Below, one piece after another: positions 9,952 to 17,947 of a stretch of DNA of 64,000 bases. Numbering within the stretch: the stretch's first letter is position 1; each line of letters begins with the position of its first letter. The stretch lies in contig NZ_CP011663.1 in NCBI RefSeq assembly GCF_001020205.1, forward strand, positions 2,790,001-2,854,000, read 5' to 3'. The position numbers and the translations under genes were made by a program. This DNA is from Clostridium sporogenes. Its GTDB lineage: Bacteria > Bacillota > Clostridia > Clostridiales > Clostridiaceae. Below the pieces are notes generated by a model. The model did not search any database, had not been told where the DNA came from, and was given only the letters and a program-made list of their open reading frames with translations.

Positions 9952-10004
9952 AGTATCACTTCCTTCCTACTATAAAGTATAAGCTAATTTTTTTTCTTTC
10001 ACAA

Positions 10005-10037
10005 GAAAAAAAGAAAGCCTTACGACTTTCTTTTTTA
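10005..10037 (-). terminator. Intrinsic terminator after rpmF
   Basis: An 11-bp stem (10007-10017 with 10026-10036) made of an AAAGAAAG/CTTTCTTT arm is followed by T residues in minus sense. It starts 4 bases after the rpmF stop and separates yceD-rpmF from plsX-acpP. Confidence 0.7.
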
Positions 10038-10040
10038 TAA

Positions 10041-10223
10041 TTATTTATCGTTTGATACAACTTCTTTGCCATTGTAATATCCACAACTTTTACATACTCT
10101 ATGAGCAAGTTTCATTTCGTGACATTGAGGGCATTCAACGATTCCTGGTAAGCTTAATTTGAAAGTTTGAGCTTTTCTAGAATCTCTTTTTGCCTTTGAA
10201 GTTTTTCTCGCTGGATTTCCCAC
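10041..10223 (-). CDS. rpmF: 50S ribosomal protein L32
   Basis: Ribosomal protein L32, 60 residues. It contains the family start VGNPARKTSKAKRDSRKA and a zinc-binding four-cysteine ribbon, CPQC...CKSC. The start is best placed at the GTG at 10223, 8 bases after AAGGAGG. An upstream GTG three codons earlier would overlap the ribosome-binding site. It follows yceD with a 13-bp gap, the very widespread yceD-rpmF pair. Confidence 0.95.
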   Translation of the reverse strand: MGNPARKTSKAKRDSRKAQTFKLSLPGIVECPQCHEMKLAHRVCKSCGYYNGKEVVSNDK

Positions 10224-10236
10224 TGTAAACACCTCC

Positions 10237-10737
10237 TTACTGAGCAGAAAAAAAGTCTTTTAGTTTTGCCAACCTTGGATCTATATCTTTTTCGCATTTA
10301 CACTTTGAAAAATTTAAATTAGCACCGCATTGTTGGCATAAGCCTTTACAATTTTTCTTACAGAGTCTTTTTATTGGTAATTCTATAATTATGTTATTTT
10401 CTATAACCTCTGTAACATCAATAGCTTCATTTTTTAGTAATATAATCTCATCATCTTCGCATTGGGGATTATTTGTAAAACTCTCATGTACCTCTGTGTC
10501 AACATGGTGTTTAAACTTTTGAAGACATCTTGAACAAGAAAGCTCAATTTCTGCACTTAACTTTCCATCTAAGGTTAATATATCTTTAGATATACTAACT
10601 ACCCCGTCTAATGTTGGTGCTTCTAAATAAAGAATTTCTTCATCTCCATCAAAAAACTTTCTTTCATCTTCTAACTTCAGATGAACATCTTTACTTAGTT
10701 TTATTTTTTTTATTAAATCGGATACATCTAAATTCAT
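10237..10737 (-). CDS. yceD: YceD/DUF177 family protein
   Basis: A 166-residue DUF177 protein, a family almost always encoded before rpmF and linked to 23S rRNA accumulation and ribosome assembly. Paired cysteines are seen in CSRC (about 90) and in a C-terminal cluster CKKNCKGLCQQCG...CKC, which looks like a metal site. The ATG at 10737 has GAGGTG just upstream. The open frame extends nine codons further but with no better start. Confidence 0.9.
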   Translation of the reverse strand: MNLDVSDLIKKIKLSKDVHLKLEDERKFFDGDEEILYLEAPTLDGVVSISKDILTLDGKLSAEIELSCSRCLQKFKHHVDTEVHESFTNNPQCEDDEIILLKNEAIDVTEVIENNIIIELPIKRLCKKNCKGLCQQCGANLNFSKCKCEKDIDPRLAKLKDFFSAQ

Positions 10738-10854
10738 AAAATTCACCTCAATTATAGCAACCACAATTTATTATATAAAGGGCATATTAAAAAGTCAAGT
10801 ATTTTATAAGTAAATCAAAGTTATTACAGCTATATTTATAACTTATATTATATG

Positions 10855-12048
10855 CTATTTAGATGTTATTTCTTTAGTATCTCTTGCTATCATTAATTCT
10901 TCATCAGTTGGTATAACGAATACCTTTACCTTTGAATCTGCAGTGCTTATTTCTATTTGTTTTCCTCTTTGTTTATTCTTTTCGGCATCTATCTTAATAC
11001 CTAAATATTCTAATCCATTTAAAATTTCTTCTCTGCTTGCTGCTGAATTTTCTCCTAATCCTGCTGTAAATACTATAGCATCTACACCATTTAATACTGC
11101 TGTATAAGCACCGATTGTTTGTCTTACTGTGTAATGATATACATCTAAAGCTAGTTTAGCTCTTTTATTTCCTTCTTTTGCGGCACCTTCTATATCTCTA
11201 AAATCACTACTTACTCCTGATATTCCTAATACACCTGATTTTTTATTTATAACATTATCTACTTCATCTGGTGACATATTTAATTCTCTTTCCATGAAAA
11301 GAAGTATTGCTGGGTCTATATCTCCGCATCTAGTTCCCATAGCTAATCCTGCAAGCGGAGTGAATCCCATAGAAGTTTCTACTGATTTTCCTTCTTTTAC
11401 AGCACATAAACTTGCTCCATTTCCTAAGTGACAAGTTATTACTTTAATATCTTTAAGATCTTTTCCCATCATCTCTGACGCTACACTAGATACATATCTA
11501 TGTGATGTTCCATGGAAGCCATATTTTCTTATACCATTTTGTTCATATAATTCATATGGTAATGGATACATATATGCATAATCTGGTAATGTTTGATGGA
11601 ATGCTGTATCAAATACTGCTACCATTGGAGTTTTAGCCATAAGCTCTTTACAAGCATTTATTCCTATTATGTTTGGTGGATTATGAAGTGGTGCTAATTT
11701 AACACAATCTTCTAAAGCCTTCATAACCTCATCATTTATAAGTACTGAGCTAGCATATTTTTCTCCACCATGAACTACTCTATGTCCTACTGCTGCTATT
11801 TCTGACATATCAGATATTACTCCATGATCTTTATCTACTAATGCTTTTAAAACTAACTCTATAGCTTTTTTATGATCTTTCATAGGTTCTTCTATTATAT
11901 ATTTTTCTCCATTAACCTTTTGAGTTAATATAGATCCTTCTATTCCTATTCTTTCTACTAATCCTTTTGCTAAAGCTTCTTCAGAAGTCATATCTATTAA
12001 TTGATATTTTAATGATGAACTTCCGCAGTTAACTACTAATATTTTCAT
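10855..12048 (-). CDS. ackA: Acetate kinase
   Basis: Makes ATP and acetate from acetyl phosphate, the energy-yielding end step of amino-acid fermentation. It has 397 residues from the ATG at 12048, preceded by GGGTGG. Family motifs are NCGSSSLKYQL at the N-terminus, VFDTAFHQTLP (about 150), the phosphate loop HLGNGAS (about 208) and GLGENS (about 330). It is 138 bp downstream of pta, so both steps from acetyl-CoA to acetate are together. Stickland oxidation supplies acetyl-CoA and related acyl-CoAs, which fits the neighbouring reductive proline pathway. Confidence 0.97.
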   Translation of the reverse strand: MKILVVNCGSSSLKYQLIDMTSEEALAKGLVERIGIEGSILTQKVNGEKYIIEEPMKDHKKAIELVLKALVDKDHGVISDMSEIAAVGHRVVHGGEKYASSVLINDEVMKALEDCVKLAPLHNPPNIIGINACKELMAKTPMVAVFDTAFHQTLPDYAYMYPLPYELYEQNGIRKYGFHGTSHRYVSSVASEMMGKDLKDIKVITCHLGNGASLCAVKEGKSVETSMGFTPLAGLAMGTRCGDIDPAILLFMERELNMSPDEVDNVINKKSGVLGISGVSSDFRDIEGAAKEGNKRAKLALDVYHYTVRQTIGAYTAVLNGVDAIVFTAGLGENSAASREEILNGLEYLGIKIDAEKNKQRGKQIEISTADSKVKVFVIPTDEELMIARDTKEITSK

Positions 12049-12186
12049 TAATTTTCCACCCTTCATCTATATGTTTTATATAAAATTTTATTATAAACAA
12101 ACCTATTTTCTATTAGTCATATTAATCAATTAATTTATCATATAAACTAATAAATCAATTGATCATATAAAAATTAAAATATTTAA

Positions 12187-13185
12187 TTACATATTTTGTG
12201 CTTGAACTGCTGTTACAGCAACTACATTAACTATATCATCGCTGCTACAACCTCTTGATAGGTCATTAATTGGTTTTGCAAAACCTTGACATATTGGTCC
12301 TATAGCGCTTGCATTCGCAAATCTTTGAACTAATTTATATCCTATATTTCCTGCTTGCAAATCTGGGAATACTAAAACATTAGCTTTTCCTGCAACAGCG
12401 CTATCTGGAGCTTTTAAATCTGCAACTTTTTGTACTATAGCCGCATCTAATTGTAATTCTCCATCTATATCAAGGTCCGGTCTTTTTTCTTTTGCTATTT
12501 TTGTAGCTTCCGCTACTTTATCTACTAAGTCGTGCTTTGCACTTCCTTTTGATGAGAAAGATAGCATAGCTACTTTAGGTTCCATATCACATAAAGCTCT
12601 AGCAGTTTCTGCTGTGGATATAGCAATTGAAGCTAGTTCATCCGCTGTTGGATTAGGATTTACAGCACAATCTGCAAATAAAAGCATACCATTTTTACCA
12701 TATTCACAATTTGGAACTTCCATTATGAATGTACTTGAAACAACAGAGGCTCCCTTAGCTGTTTTAACTATTTGTAGTCCTGGTCTTAATAAATCTCCTG
12801 TAGTGTGTATAGCACCAGATACTAATCCATCTGCATCCTTCATTTTAACCATCATTGTAGCAAAATATATAGGATCCTTAACTATTTGTTCTGCTTTTTC
12901 CATAGTAACGCCCTTATGCTTTCTTAATTCATAAAATTCTTTTGTATATGTAGAAACTTTTTCTGAAGTCTGTGGATCTATTATTTCTGCTCTATCTATA
13001 GAAACATTTAATTTTTTTGCTGTTTCATTTATTTTTTCTTTATTTCCTATTAAAATCATGTGAGCTAATTCATTTTTTAATATTTTTGAACAACCTTCAA
13101 TATTTCTTTCTTCTTCTCCCTCTGCAAGTACAATTTTCTTTTTGTCACTTTTAGCTTTTTCCCATAAGCTTTTCATTAAGTCCAT
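12187..13185 (-). CDS. pta: Phosphate acetyltransferase
   Basis: Interconverts acetyl-CoA and acetyl phosphate. The 332-residue short form shows KIVLAEGEEERNIEG near the N-terminus, DGLVSGAIHTTGDLLRPGLQ (about 131-150), and FPDLQAGNIGYKLVQRF near the C-terminus. The ATG at 13185 follows GGGAG. It forms the pta-ackA unit. Its upstream side is the right-hand boundary of the core region and the left border of the proline-reductase island. Confidence 0.96.
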   Translation of the reverse strand: MDLMKSLWEKAKSDKKKIVLAEGEEERNIEGCSKILKNELAHMILIGNKEKINETAKKLNVSIDRAEIIDPQTSEKVSTYTKEFYELRKHKGVTMEKAEQIVKDPIYFATMMVKMKDADGLVSGAIHTTGDLLRPGLQIVKTAKGASVVSSTFIMEVPNCEYGKNGMLLFADCAVNPNPTADELASIAISTAETARALCDMEPKVAMLSFSSKGSAKHDLVDKVAEATKIAKEKRPDLDIDGELQLDAAIVQKVADLKAPDSAVAGKANVLVFPDLQAGNIGYKLVQRFANASAIGPICQGFAKPINDLSRGCSSDDIVNVVAVTAVQAQNM

Positions 13186-13519
13186 TAAAACTACTCCCTT
13201 CAAATATAAAAATTAAATAAAATTTACAGTTAACTATGAAATAAATATATTATTTCAAAAGTTTTATGCAAATTATTGTAATATTTTTTTCACTTTATCT
13301 ATTAATTTATTTATAATTATACAAATAAAGTATTTCTATCTGCTAATTATGGATAAATATGAATACACATATATATAGTATAAACACTTTTTATTAAAAT
13401 TTTCAACAATAAAATTATAAACTTGAAAAAAAACCAGGTAAAATTTAAATTTTACCTGGTTTTTAACACTTAATTATTTTAAAGCTTTACAAATATAGTT
13501 ATTTAAAAAATATATATTA
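13186..13519. other. Intergenic region, pta promoter side and island edge
   Basis: A 334-bp A+T-rich gap. It holds the terminator at 13426-13467 and presumably the pta promoter. I could not fix a single -35/-10 pair. No gene was seen. Confidence 0.5.
13426..13467. terminator. Bidirectional intrinsic terminator
   Basis: A perfect 16-bp inverted repeat (13431-13446 with 13447-13462) is flanked by A-run and T-run, so it reads as a terminator on both strands. On the minus strand it ends the prdC1-prdA1-prdB1-TauE transcript before pta. Confidence 0.85.
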
Positions 13520-14398
13520 TTAAGCTCTTGCTGCTTTTTTAGCTTTAGAAGCTGAATTAAACATCATAGCTGCAGTATAGATTATAACAACGATTACTAA
13601 CCATTTTAGTATATCTAATGGTAATGATTTTACTAAATAATATGCTATAAACACACCTACTAAACCAAATATAGTTATAGCCATAGATGCTTTTCTATCA
13701 TAAGCTCCTTCTTTTACAAACTTAAGTGATGCTGCCGGCATTAAGAATGCACAAGATCCCATCATTATTGGGAAAGCAACCTTTGGACTCATTCCTAAAG
13801 CATATACTAAAGCCATACATGGAGCATATAAGCCTATTCCTAAAGTCATTAAAGCTCCTAATATAAAATTACCTATAATTGCCACTATAAGCTTTACACC
13901 ATGAAGTCCAACTGCATCTCCACCTGCTGGCATTAATTTTAATTGTCCTGCAAGCATTACTAAAGCTACTATTATAAGAGCTACTCCCATACCAAATTGA
14001 ACTTTTTTCTCGTCTAATTTAGATACAACTCCTGCACCTACTACTGCACCTACTGTAGCTGCTATTAATAAAGAAAATAATGTTACAGGTTCTACTTCTA
14101 TACCATTTATAAATAAAATAGCCTCTACAGCAACAGGTACAGTACATGCAACATTTAATGTACCTGGTAGGGTTCTGTCCTGTGTAAGTTTAAAATTTTT
14201 AAGTAATGCTGTGGTAGGAGCAAAGCTTCCTATTCCCAAAGTATCAAAAAAATTAGTTATAAATCCTACTGTTCCTAATGCAAAAAAATTGGTTTTTTCA
14301 ATGTTTCCTTCTTTAGTTGCTTTAATATAATCTCTGAAAAATGCAACTGCAAAAAAGACCGTTAAAATAATTAAAAGACCCAAAACTACTTTTACCAT
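13520..14398 (-). CDS. TauE/SafE (TSUP) family membrane permease, copy 1
   Basis: A 292-residue polytopic membrane protein of the TauE/SafE family, a group that moves small organic or sulfur-containing anions. Repeated halves carry the family motif in the form NFFDTLGIGSFAPTTALLKN (about 46-65) and LGIGLYAPCMALVYALGM (about 190-207), with about eight hydrophobic segments. The ATG at 14398 follows AGAGGTG. Closely related paralogues lie at 20126-21022 and 25772-26641, all adjacent to proline-reductase genes. This suggests a transport step for the pathway (substrate, product or counter-ion), but the substrate cannot be read from sequence. Confidence 0.85.
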   Translation of the reverse strand: MVKVVLGLLIILTVFFAVAFFRDYIKATKEGNIEKTNFFALGTVGFITNFFDTLGIGSFAPTTALLKNFKLTQDRTLPGTLNVACTVPVAVEAILFINGIEVEPVTLFSLLIAATVGAVVGAGVVSKLDEKKVQFGMGVALIIVALVMLAGQLKLMPAGGDAVGLHGVKLIVAIIGNFILGALMTLGIGLYAPCMALVYALGMSPKVAFPIMMGSCAFLMPAASLKFVKEGAYDRKASMAITIFGLVGVFIAYYLVKSLPLDILKWLVIVVIIYTAAMMFNSASKAKKAARA

Positions 14399-14765
14399 TT
14401 TATACACCTCTTTTTATTTATTTTTTATAATATAATTTTAATACAAATTTATATTTTTTTCTATAGGTTTTTTCATGTTTTTTGATATTTTTTTAACATT
14501 ATTTAAATAGTATTATATAATTGACTAAATTTTAGAAAAATTTCAAATAACCTTCTATATTCATATAGCTTTATTTTTTCAAAAAATTAAGTCTATTTTC
14601 ATTATTCCTTGAAATCCTTTTCAATTTGATAAATTTAAAACAATATTAATTTTATATATAAACTTTTTTTAAATTTATTTCCATTTAAATATTTCAAATA
14701 CAATTATATGATTGGGCTTTTTTTAAAGAGCTCTACTTTACCAAAGTAGAGCTCTTTTTTAATTA
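14399..14765. other. Intergenic region between prdB1 and TauE copy 1
   Basis: 367 bp of about 85% A+T. The only structure I see is the strong hairpin at 14719-14760. TauE copy 1 may be expressed by read-through from prdB1 or from a promoter I cannot define here. Confidence 0.5.
14719..14760. terminator. Strong hairpin directly after prdB1
   Basis: A perfect 15-bp stem (14725-14739 with 14743-14757) and 3-base loop start 6 bases after the prdB1 stop. The T-run follows the stem on the plus strand; on the transcribed minus strand the stem is followed by A residues. It may therefore act more as an mRNA 3' stabiliser or processing site than as a classical terminator. Confidence 0.5.
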
Positions 14766-15485
14766 TTAAACTTTTGCTATATATTCGTATGGTAATGGAA
14801 CAACTTTTCCTGCTGAAGGAATCTTAATTAATTGTTCTAATGTATCTTTTACTATTGCTGTTTGCATTTCTACGTTATTAGGTTCTCCCGCATTAGCACC
14901 CATTGGAACTCTTGGTGCAACCGCTCTTGGTGTACCAGATTGTTTAACAACTGGTGGAAGAGCAGCTATTATTATTGTAGGAATTCCTATTTCTTCAATC
15001 GCTCTCTGCACTATAACTGCAGATCTATGACAAGTTCCTCATCCAGCAGTCATCAATACAGCGTCTACGCCTTCTTCTTTTAATATTTTAGCAACTTCTG
15101 GGCCTGTTTCTTCTCTAAATTTTTGTTGGTTTCCGCCACCACCCATAAATCCTATGTGAGTTTTAGCAACTGCTTTTATAAATCCAGCATCTACTAATTC
15201 TCTTAATCTATCTATTGGGAACATAGCGTTTATATCTTTGTTAACGTCTCCGTTATCATATCCACCGTGAGATACCATCATATCTGATGTTTTTGCATCT
15301 CCTGGTACTAATCTGTATGTGAAGTCACCTGCTAAATTAAATCTTTTGTCTGATTTTAAGTGAACTCCTGCTGCTGTAGCTAATGCTACTGTCATATCTT
15401 TTAGTTCCATTGTAACTGGCGCCCATACTGGGTTAGGAGTTATAGGAACAAATATTTCTGATTGTAATCCCTTTACAATATTCAT
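14766..15485 (-). CDS. prdB: D-proline reductase selenoprotein subunit PrdB, copy 1
   Basis: The 26-kDa-type catalytic subunit of D-proline reductase, which reductively opens D-proline to 5-aminovalerate together with pyruvoyl-containing PrdA. The frame carries one internal TGA at 15039-15041, read as selenocysteine (residue 149) in MTAG-U-GTCHRSA. The downstream half continues in the same frame with family sequence (QRAIEEIGIPTIIIAALPP, VPMGANAGEPNN). Total 239 residues, the normal size. A SECIS-like hairpin lies 15 bases after the TGA. The U-G-T-C spacing is the redox-active motif of the family. Gene order is prdC-prdA-small protein-prdB. Separate open frames on either side of the TGA are not two genes. 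Confidence 0.96.
15005..15041 (-). promoter_or_regulatory. Selenocysteine codon and SECIS-like hairpin in prdB1
   Basis: In-frame TGA (15039-15041) is followed 15 bases later by a 6-bp stem (TCTGCA/TGCAGA) with a 7-base loop GTTATAG. Placement matches bacterial SECIS elements bound by SelB. The same stem is kept in prdB2 with one loop difference. Confidence 0.85.
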
Positions 15486-15514
15486 TCTAGTAACCTTCCC
15501 TTCAATTTATAAAT

Positions 15515-15790
15515 TTATTTATGTCTTTCGTCAGGATTTAGACCACGTCTCTTTTGGATTTCTAAATTACTTACATATTTTTCATTTATTTCATCAGATA
15601 ATACTTCTACGAAACTCATATTTAAGCCTATTTCTTGACCTACTTTAAGTTCATAATCAGATATTATCATTCTTCTTGGTACCTTTAAGTATCCAAGTCT
15701 TCCTTTGAAATCTATGGCTACTGCTCCATCAGATACGTCTACAATAACACCTTGCATTTCTAGGATTTTATCACCATATTTTAAATCCAT
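15515..15790 (-). CDS. Proline-reductase-associated 91-residue protein, copy 1
   Basis: A small soluble protein with no recognisable catalytic motif. It has a beta-rich central part with VDVSDGAVAIDFKGRLGYLK (17-36) and VPRRMIISDYELKVGQEIGL. I recall it as the family named after the C. botulinum loci CBO2463/CBO2479. It sits between prdA1 (8-bp gap) and prdB1 (29-bp gap). A paralogue at 30551-30826 occupies the same place in the second module, with most residues identical. Strict co-location suggests a part in assembly, maturation or regulation of the reductase. The SH3-like or S1-like beta pattern is only an impression. Confidence 0.85.
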   Translation of the reverse strand: MDLKYGDKILEMQGVIVDVSDGAVAIDFKGRLGYLKVPRRMIISDYELKVGQEIGLNMSFVEVLSDEINEKYVSNLEIQKRRGLNPDERHK

Positions 15791-15798
15791 TTATATCC

Positions 15799-17913
15799 CT
15801 ACTTTGTAGCGTATTTTTCTTTTCTCTTTTCGCTCATTGGTATTGAAGTTTCATTTAAAACTCTATCAATTTTATTTCCAGTTGTTTTTTCTATCATTTC
15901 AATGTTGTTTTCTTTAACATTTGCATTCCAAGCTCTTTCTGGTTTTTTAACTTCTTCTCCAGACATAGCTGCTTTAATCATTGCAAGACCTCTTATAGCA
16001 TCTTCTGGACATAATGTATTACAAGATAATACTTCGTTTTCTATTCCACCTTCTGATTTGTTGTTATCTACCATGTATTTCATGTGTTTGTTACCAACAA
16101 CTAGAGCACCTTGAACTGCACAGAATGAGAATGCTACACAAGGAACACCTCTCATACCTATTTGTTCTACGTGGCTTGCAAAGTCAATGTGGTTATTTCC
16201 AAAACCTTCAGTTGTAACAAAAGCACCATCAACATCCATAGCTTCTACCATCATACCTAATCTTTCAGATACATAGAATTTTTCACTATTGATTTGTGGA
16301 CTTCCTACAAATATAACTCCTGCTAAATCAACTTCTTCATCTCTCATACATTCCATTACAAGAGGTTCTCTCCAGTAGTGTCTTGAACATTCTTTAGAAG
16401 CAGGTCCAATACAAGTTAATGCGTGGATACCACCATCTAATACTTCTGTTGGCGCAAGCATTACTGGAACGTTTCCTAAATCAACGTTTGGTTTAGCTCC
16501 TATTACTCCAACTGGTTCTAATGGTAATATTAAGTTATCGTGCATAGCACCTTGACCCATTATTTCTTTAACAACTACAACTTTTTTCTTTCCTGGTCTT
16601 CTTACTTGTTCAAAAGTTTCAGTGTTAACTACTAAAGATTCATCTTCAATAGCTTTTAAAGCTTCTCTGATTTCTTGAGTTATGAAATCTGTTGCTTTGT
16701 GAGCAGCCAATGGACCTGGTCTTTCCATTCCTGTTCCTCTTTTTATAGTTACTTGAGTTTTGATGAATATTTCACCTTTATTAGGAGCACCTGGTCTTCC
16801 CCACATAATATTTTCTTCTAATATACCTTCTGAAGAACCAAATTCACCAACTTGAACTCCATCTTCATCGATACCTGTTACCATTATAATAGCTCCATCT
16901 ATAACTCTCGTAACACCTTCACCTAACTTAGCATCTGAACCTTCTTTAGTAGCTATTGGTTGTACGTCCATTATAGTTTCACTATAAGTGTTGTATTTAT
17001 CTGGAGTTATTATTTCTAATTTTATATCTTTAACTAATTCATCTACATTGAATGCATCTTCACAGATATTTTCTCTTATATAAAGAGTTGTTCCCTCAAT
17101 TTTAGTTTCTTTAGCTAATTCTACTTTGTCTATTTTATAGTATTTTCTTGTAACTGATCTTACTACTTTTTCTTCTAATTTAACTTCTTTTTTAGCTTCT
17201 ACTGCTACTGGAGCTGCAGTTACTGTGCCTTTTTCAGCTTTTACTGCTGGAACAGCTACTGATTTTCCATTACCTACATTTCCATTTAAAGGAACTTCGA
17301 TGTCAATTCCTTTTCCTTCAGCTATTCTGATTCTTAAAGTTCCACCACTTATTGTTGCTTGTGTATCAGCACTCATGTTTACTTCCTCCTCAAATCCTTC
17401 TAATATATCAGGTGTTACAGGAGTTAAAGCTGGTGTATCAACTGATAAAGTTGCTCCAACTACTTCTTTTCTTGTAAGTACTCTTTCATCTAATGAGATT
17501 AAAAGAGAATCTACAAGTTTAGGGAAGTGCATTGGATTTTCTAAATCACTAGCTTTTATAGTATCTCCTGCTCTTAAATTATATTTTAGAACTGCTTTTT
17601 CATCTTCTTCAGTTAATTCTTCTGAAATTTCTTCAGCCTTATCTTCTGAACCACCTATTGTTTTTGCTCCTTCAATTATATCTGGAGTTAATGGTGTTAA
17701 TGAATCTACAGTTTTTAACAATTTAGCTCCTATTACTTCTCCAACCTTTAAACAATCAGCTGGAATAGTTAATAGACCTGAGTCTACCATATCTGGGAAT
17801 ATTTCTGGATCTTCTAAGTTGTCAGCAGTTAATACTGTTCCCTCTTCTGCTCTACAACATACTACTGCAGATTCATTCTTTAACGCTTCTGCATGCTCTG
17901 GTGTCATTGACAT
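15799..17913 (-). CDS. prdA: D-proline reductase proprotein PrdA, copy 1
   Basis: Precursor of the two pyruvoyl-enzyme subunits of D-proline reductase. The family is cleaved at a Thr-Cys bond and the cysteine becomes the pyruvoyl group that binds D-proline. Here the site is HALT/CIGPASKE, with Cys501 of 704, giving fragments of about 500 and 204 residues. The N-terminus has two similar roughly 75-residue domains (about 15-82 and 107-172), each with a DLE(D/N)P...F..(M/K)(V)DS(L) pattern and ending (T)P(D)I(L/I)EG. A segment RIRIAEGKGIDIEVPLNGN (195-213) and an Ala/Val/Lys linker lead into the catalytic part (250 onward; FGSSEGILEEN, ERPGPLAAH). An internal start candidate lies at Met180. It follows prdC1 by 34 bp. 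Confidence 0.95.
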   Translation of the reverse strand: MSMTPEHAEALKNESAVVCCRAEEGTVLTADNLEDPEIFPDMVDSGLLTIPADCLKVGEVIGAKLLKTVDSLTPLTPDIIEGAKTIGGSEDKAEEISEELTEEDEKAVLKYNLRAGDTIKASDLENPMHFPKLVDSLLISLDERVLTRKEVVGATLSVDTPALTPVTPDILEGFEEEVNMSADTQATISGGTLRIRIAEGKGIDIEVPLNGNVGNGKSVAVPAVKAEKGTVTAAPVAVEAKKEVKLEEKVVRSVTRKYYKIDKVELAKETKIEGTTLYIRENICEDAFNVDELVKDIKLEIITPDKYNTYSETIMDVQPIATKEGSDAKLGEGVTRVIDGAIIMVTGIDEDGVQVGEFGSSEGILEENIMWGRPGAPNKGEIFIKTQVTIKRGTGMERPGPLAAHKATDFITQEIREALKAIEDESLVVNTETFEQVRRPGKKKVVVVKEIMGQGAMHDNLILPLEPVGVIGAKPNVDLGNVPVMLAPTEVLDGGIHALTCIGPASKECSRHYWREPLVMECMRDEEVDLAGVIFVGSPQINSEKFYVSERLGMMVEAMDVDGAFVTTEGFGNNHIDFASHVEQIGMRGVPCVAFSFCAVQGALVVGNKHMKYMVDNNKSEGGIENEVLSCNTLCPEDAIRGLAMIKAAMSGEEVKKPERAWNANVKENNIEMIEKTTGNKIDRVLNETSIPMSEKRKEKYATK
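17374..17391 (-). promoter_or_regulatory. Internal ribosome-binding site and in-frame ATG in prdA1
   Basis: Inside prdA1 the minus strand reads GAGGAGGAAGTAAACATG, an excellent GGAGG at ideal distance from an in-frame ATG (codon 180). Use of it would give a 525-residue form that lacks both N-terminal repeat domains. The same arrangement is in prdA2. The GGAGG also encodes a Glu run, so chance is possible. Confidence 0.5.
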
Positions 17914-17947
17914 AAGACATAACCTCCTAATTTTTTTATTTTTTTTG

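Noticed and set aside
15039..15041. TGA splitting prdB1 into two open frames (also 30023-30025 in prdB2), read as a nonsense mutation.
   Set aside because: The frame continues with family sequence, both copies have it at the same place, and a SECIS-like hairpin follows. It is selenocysteine.
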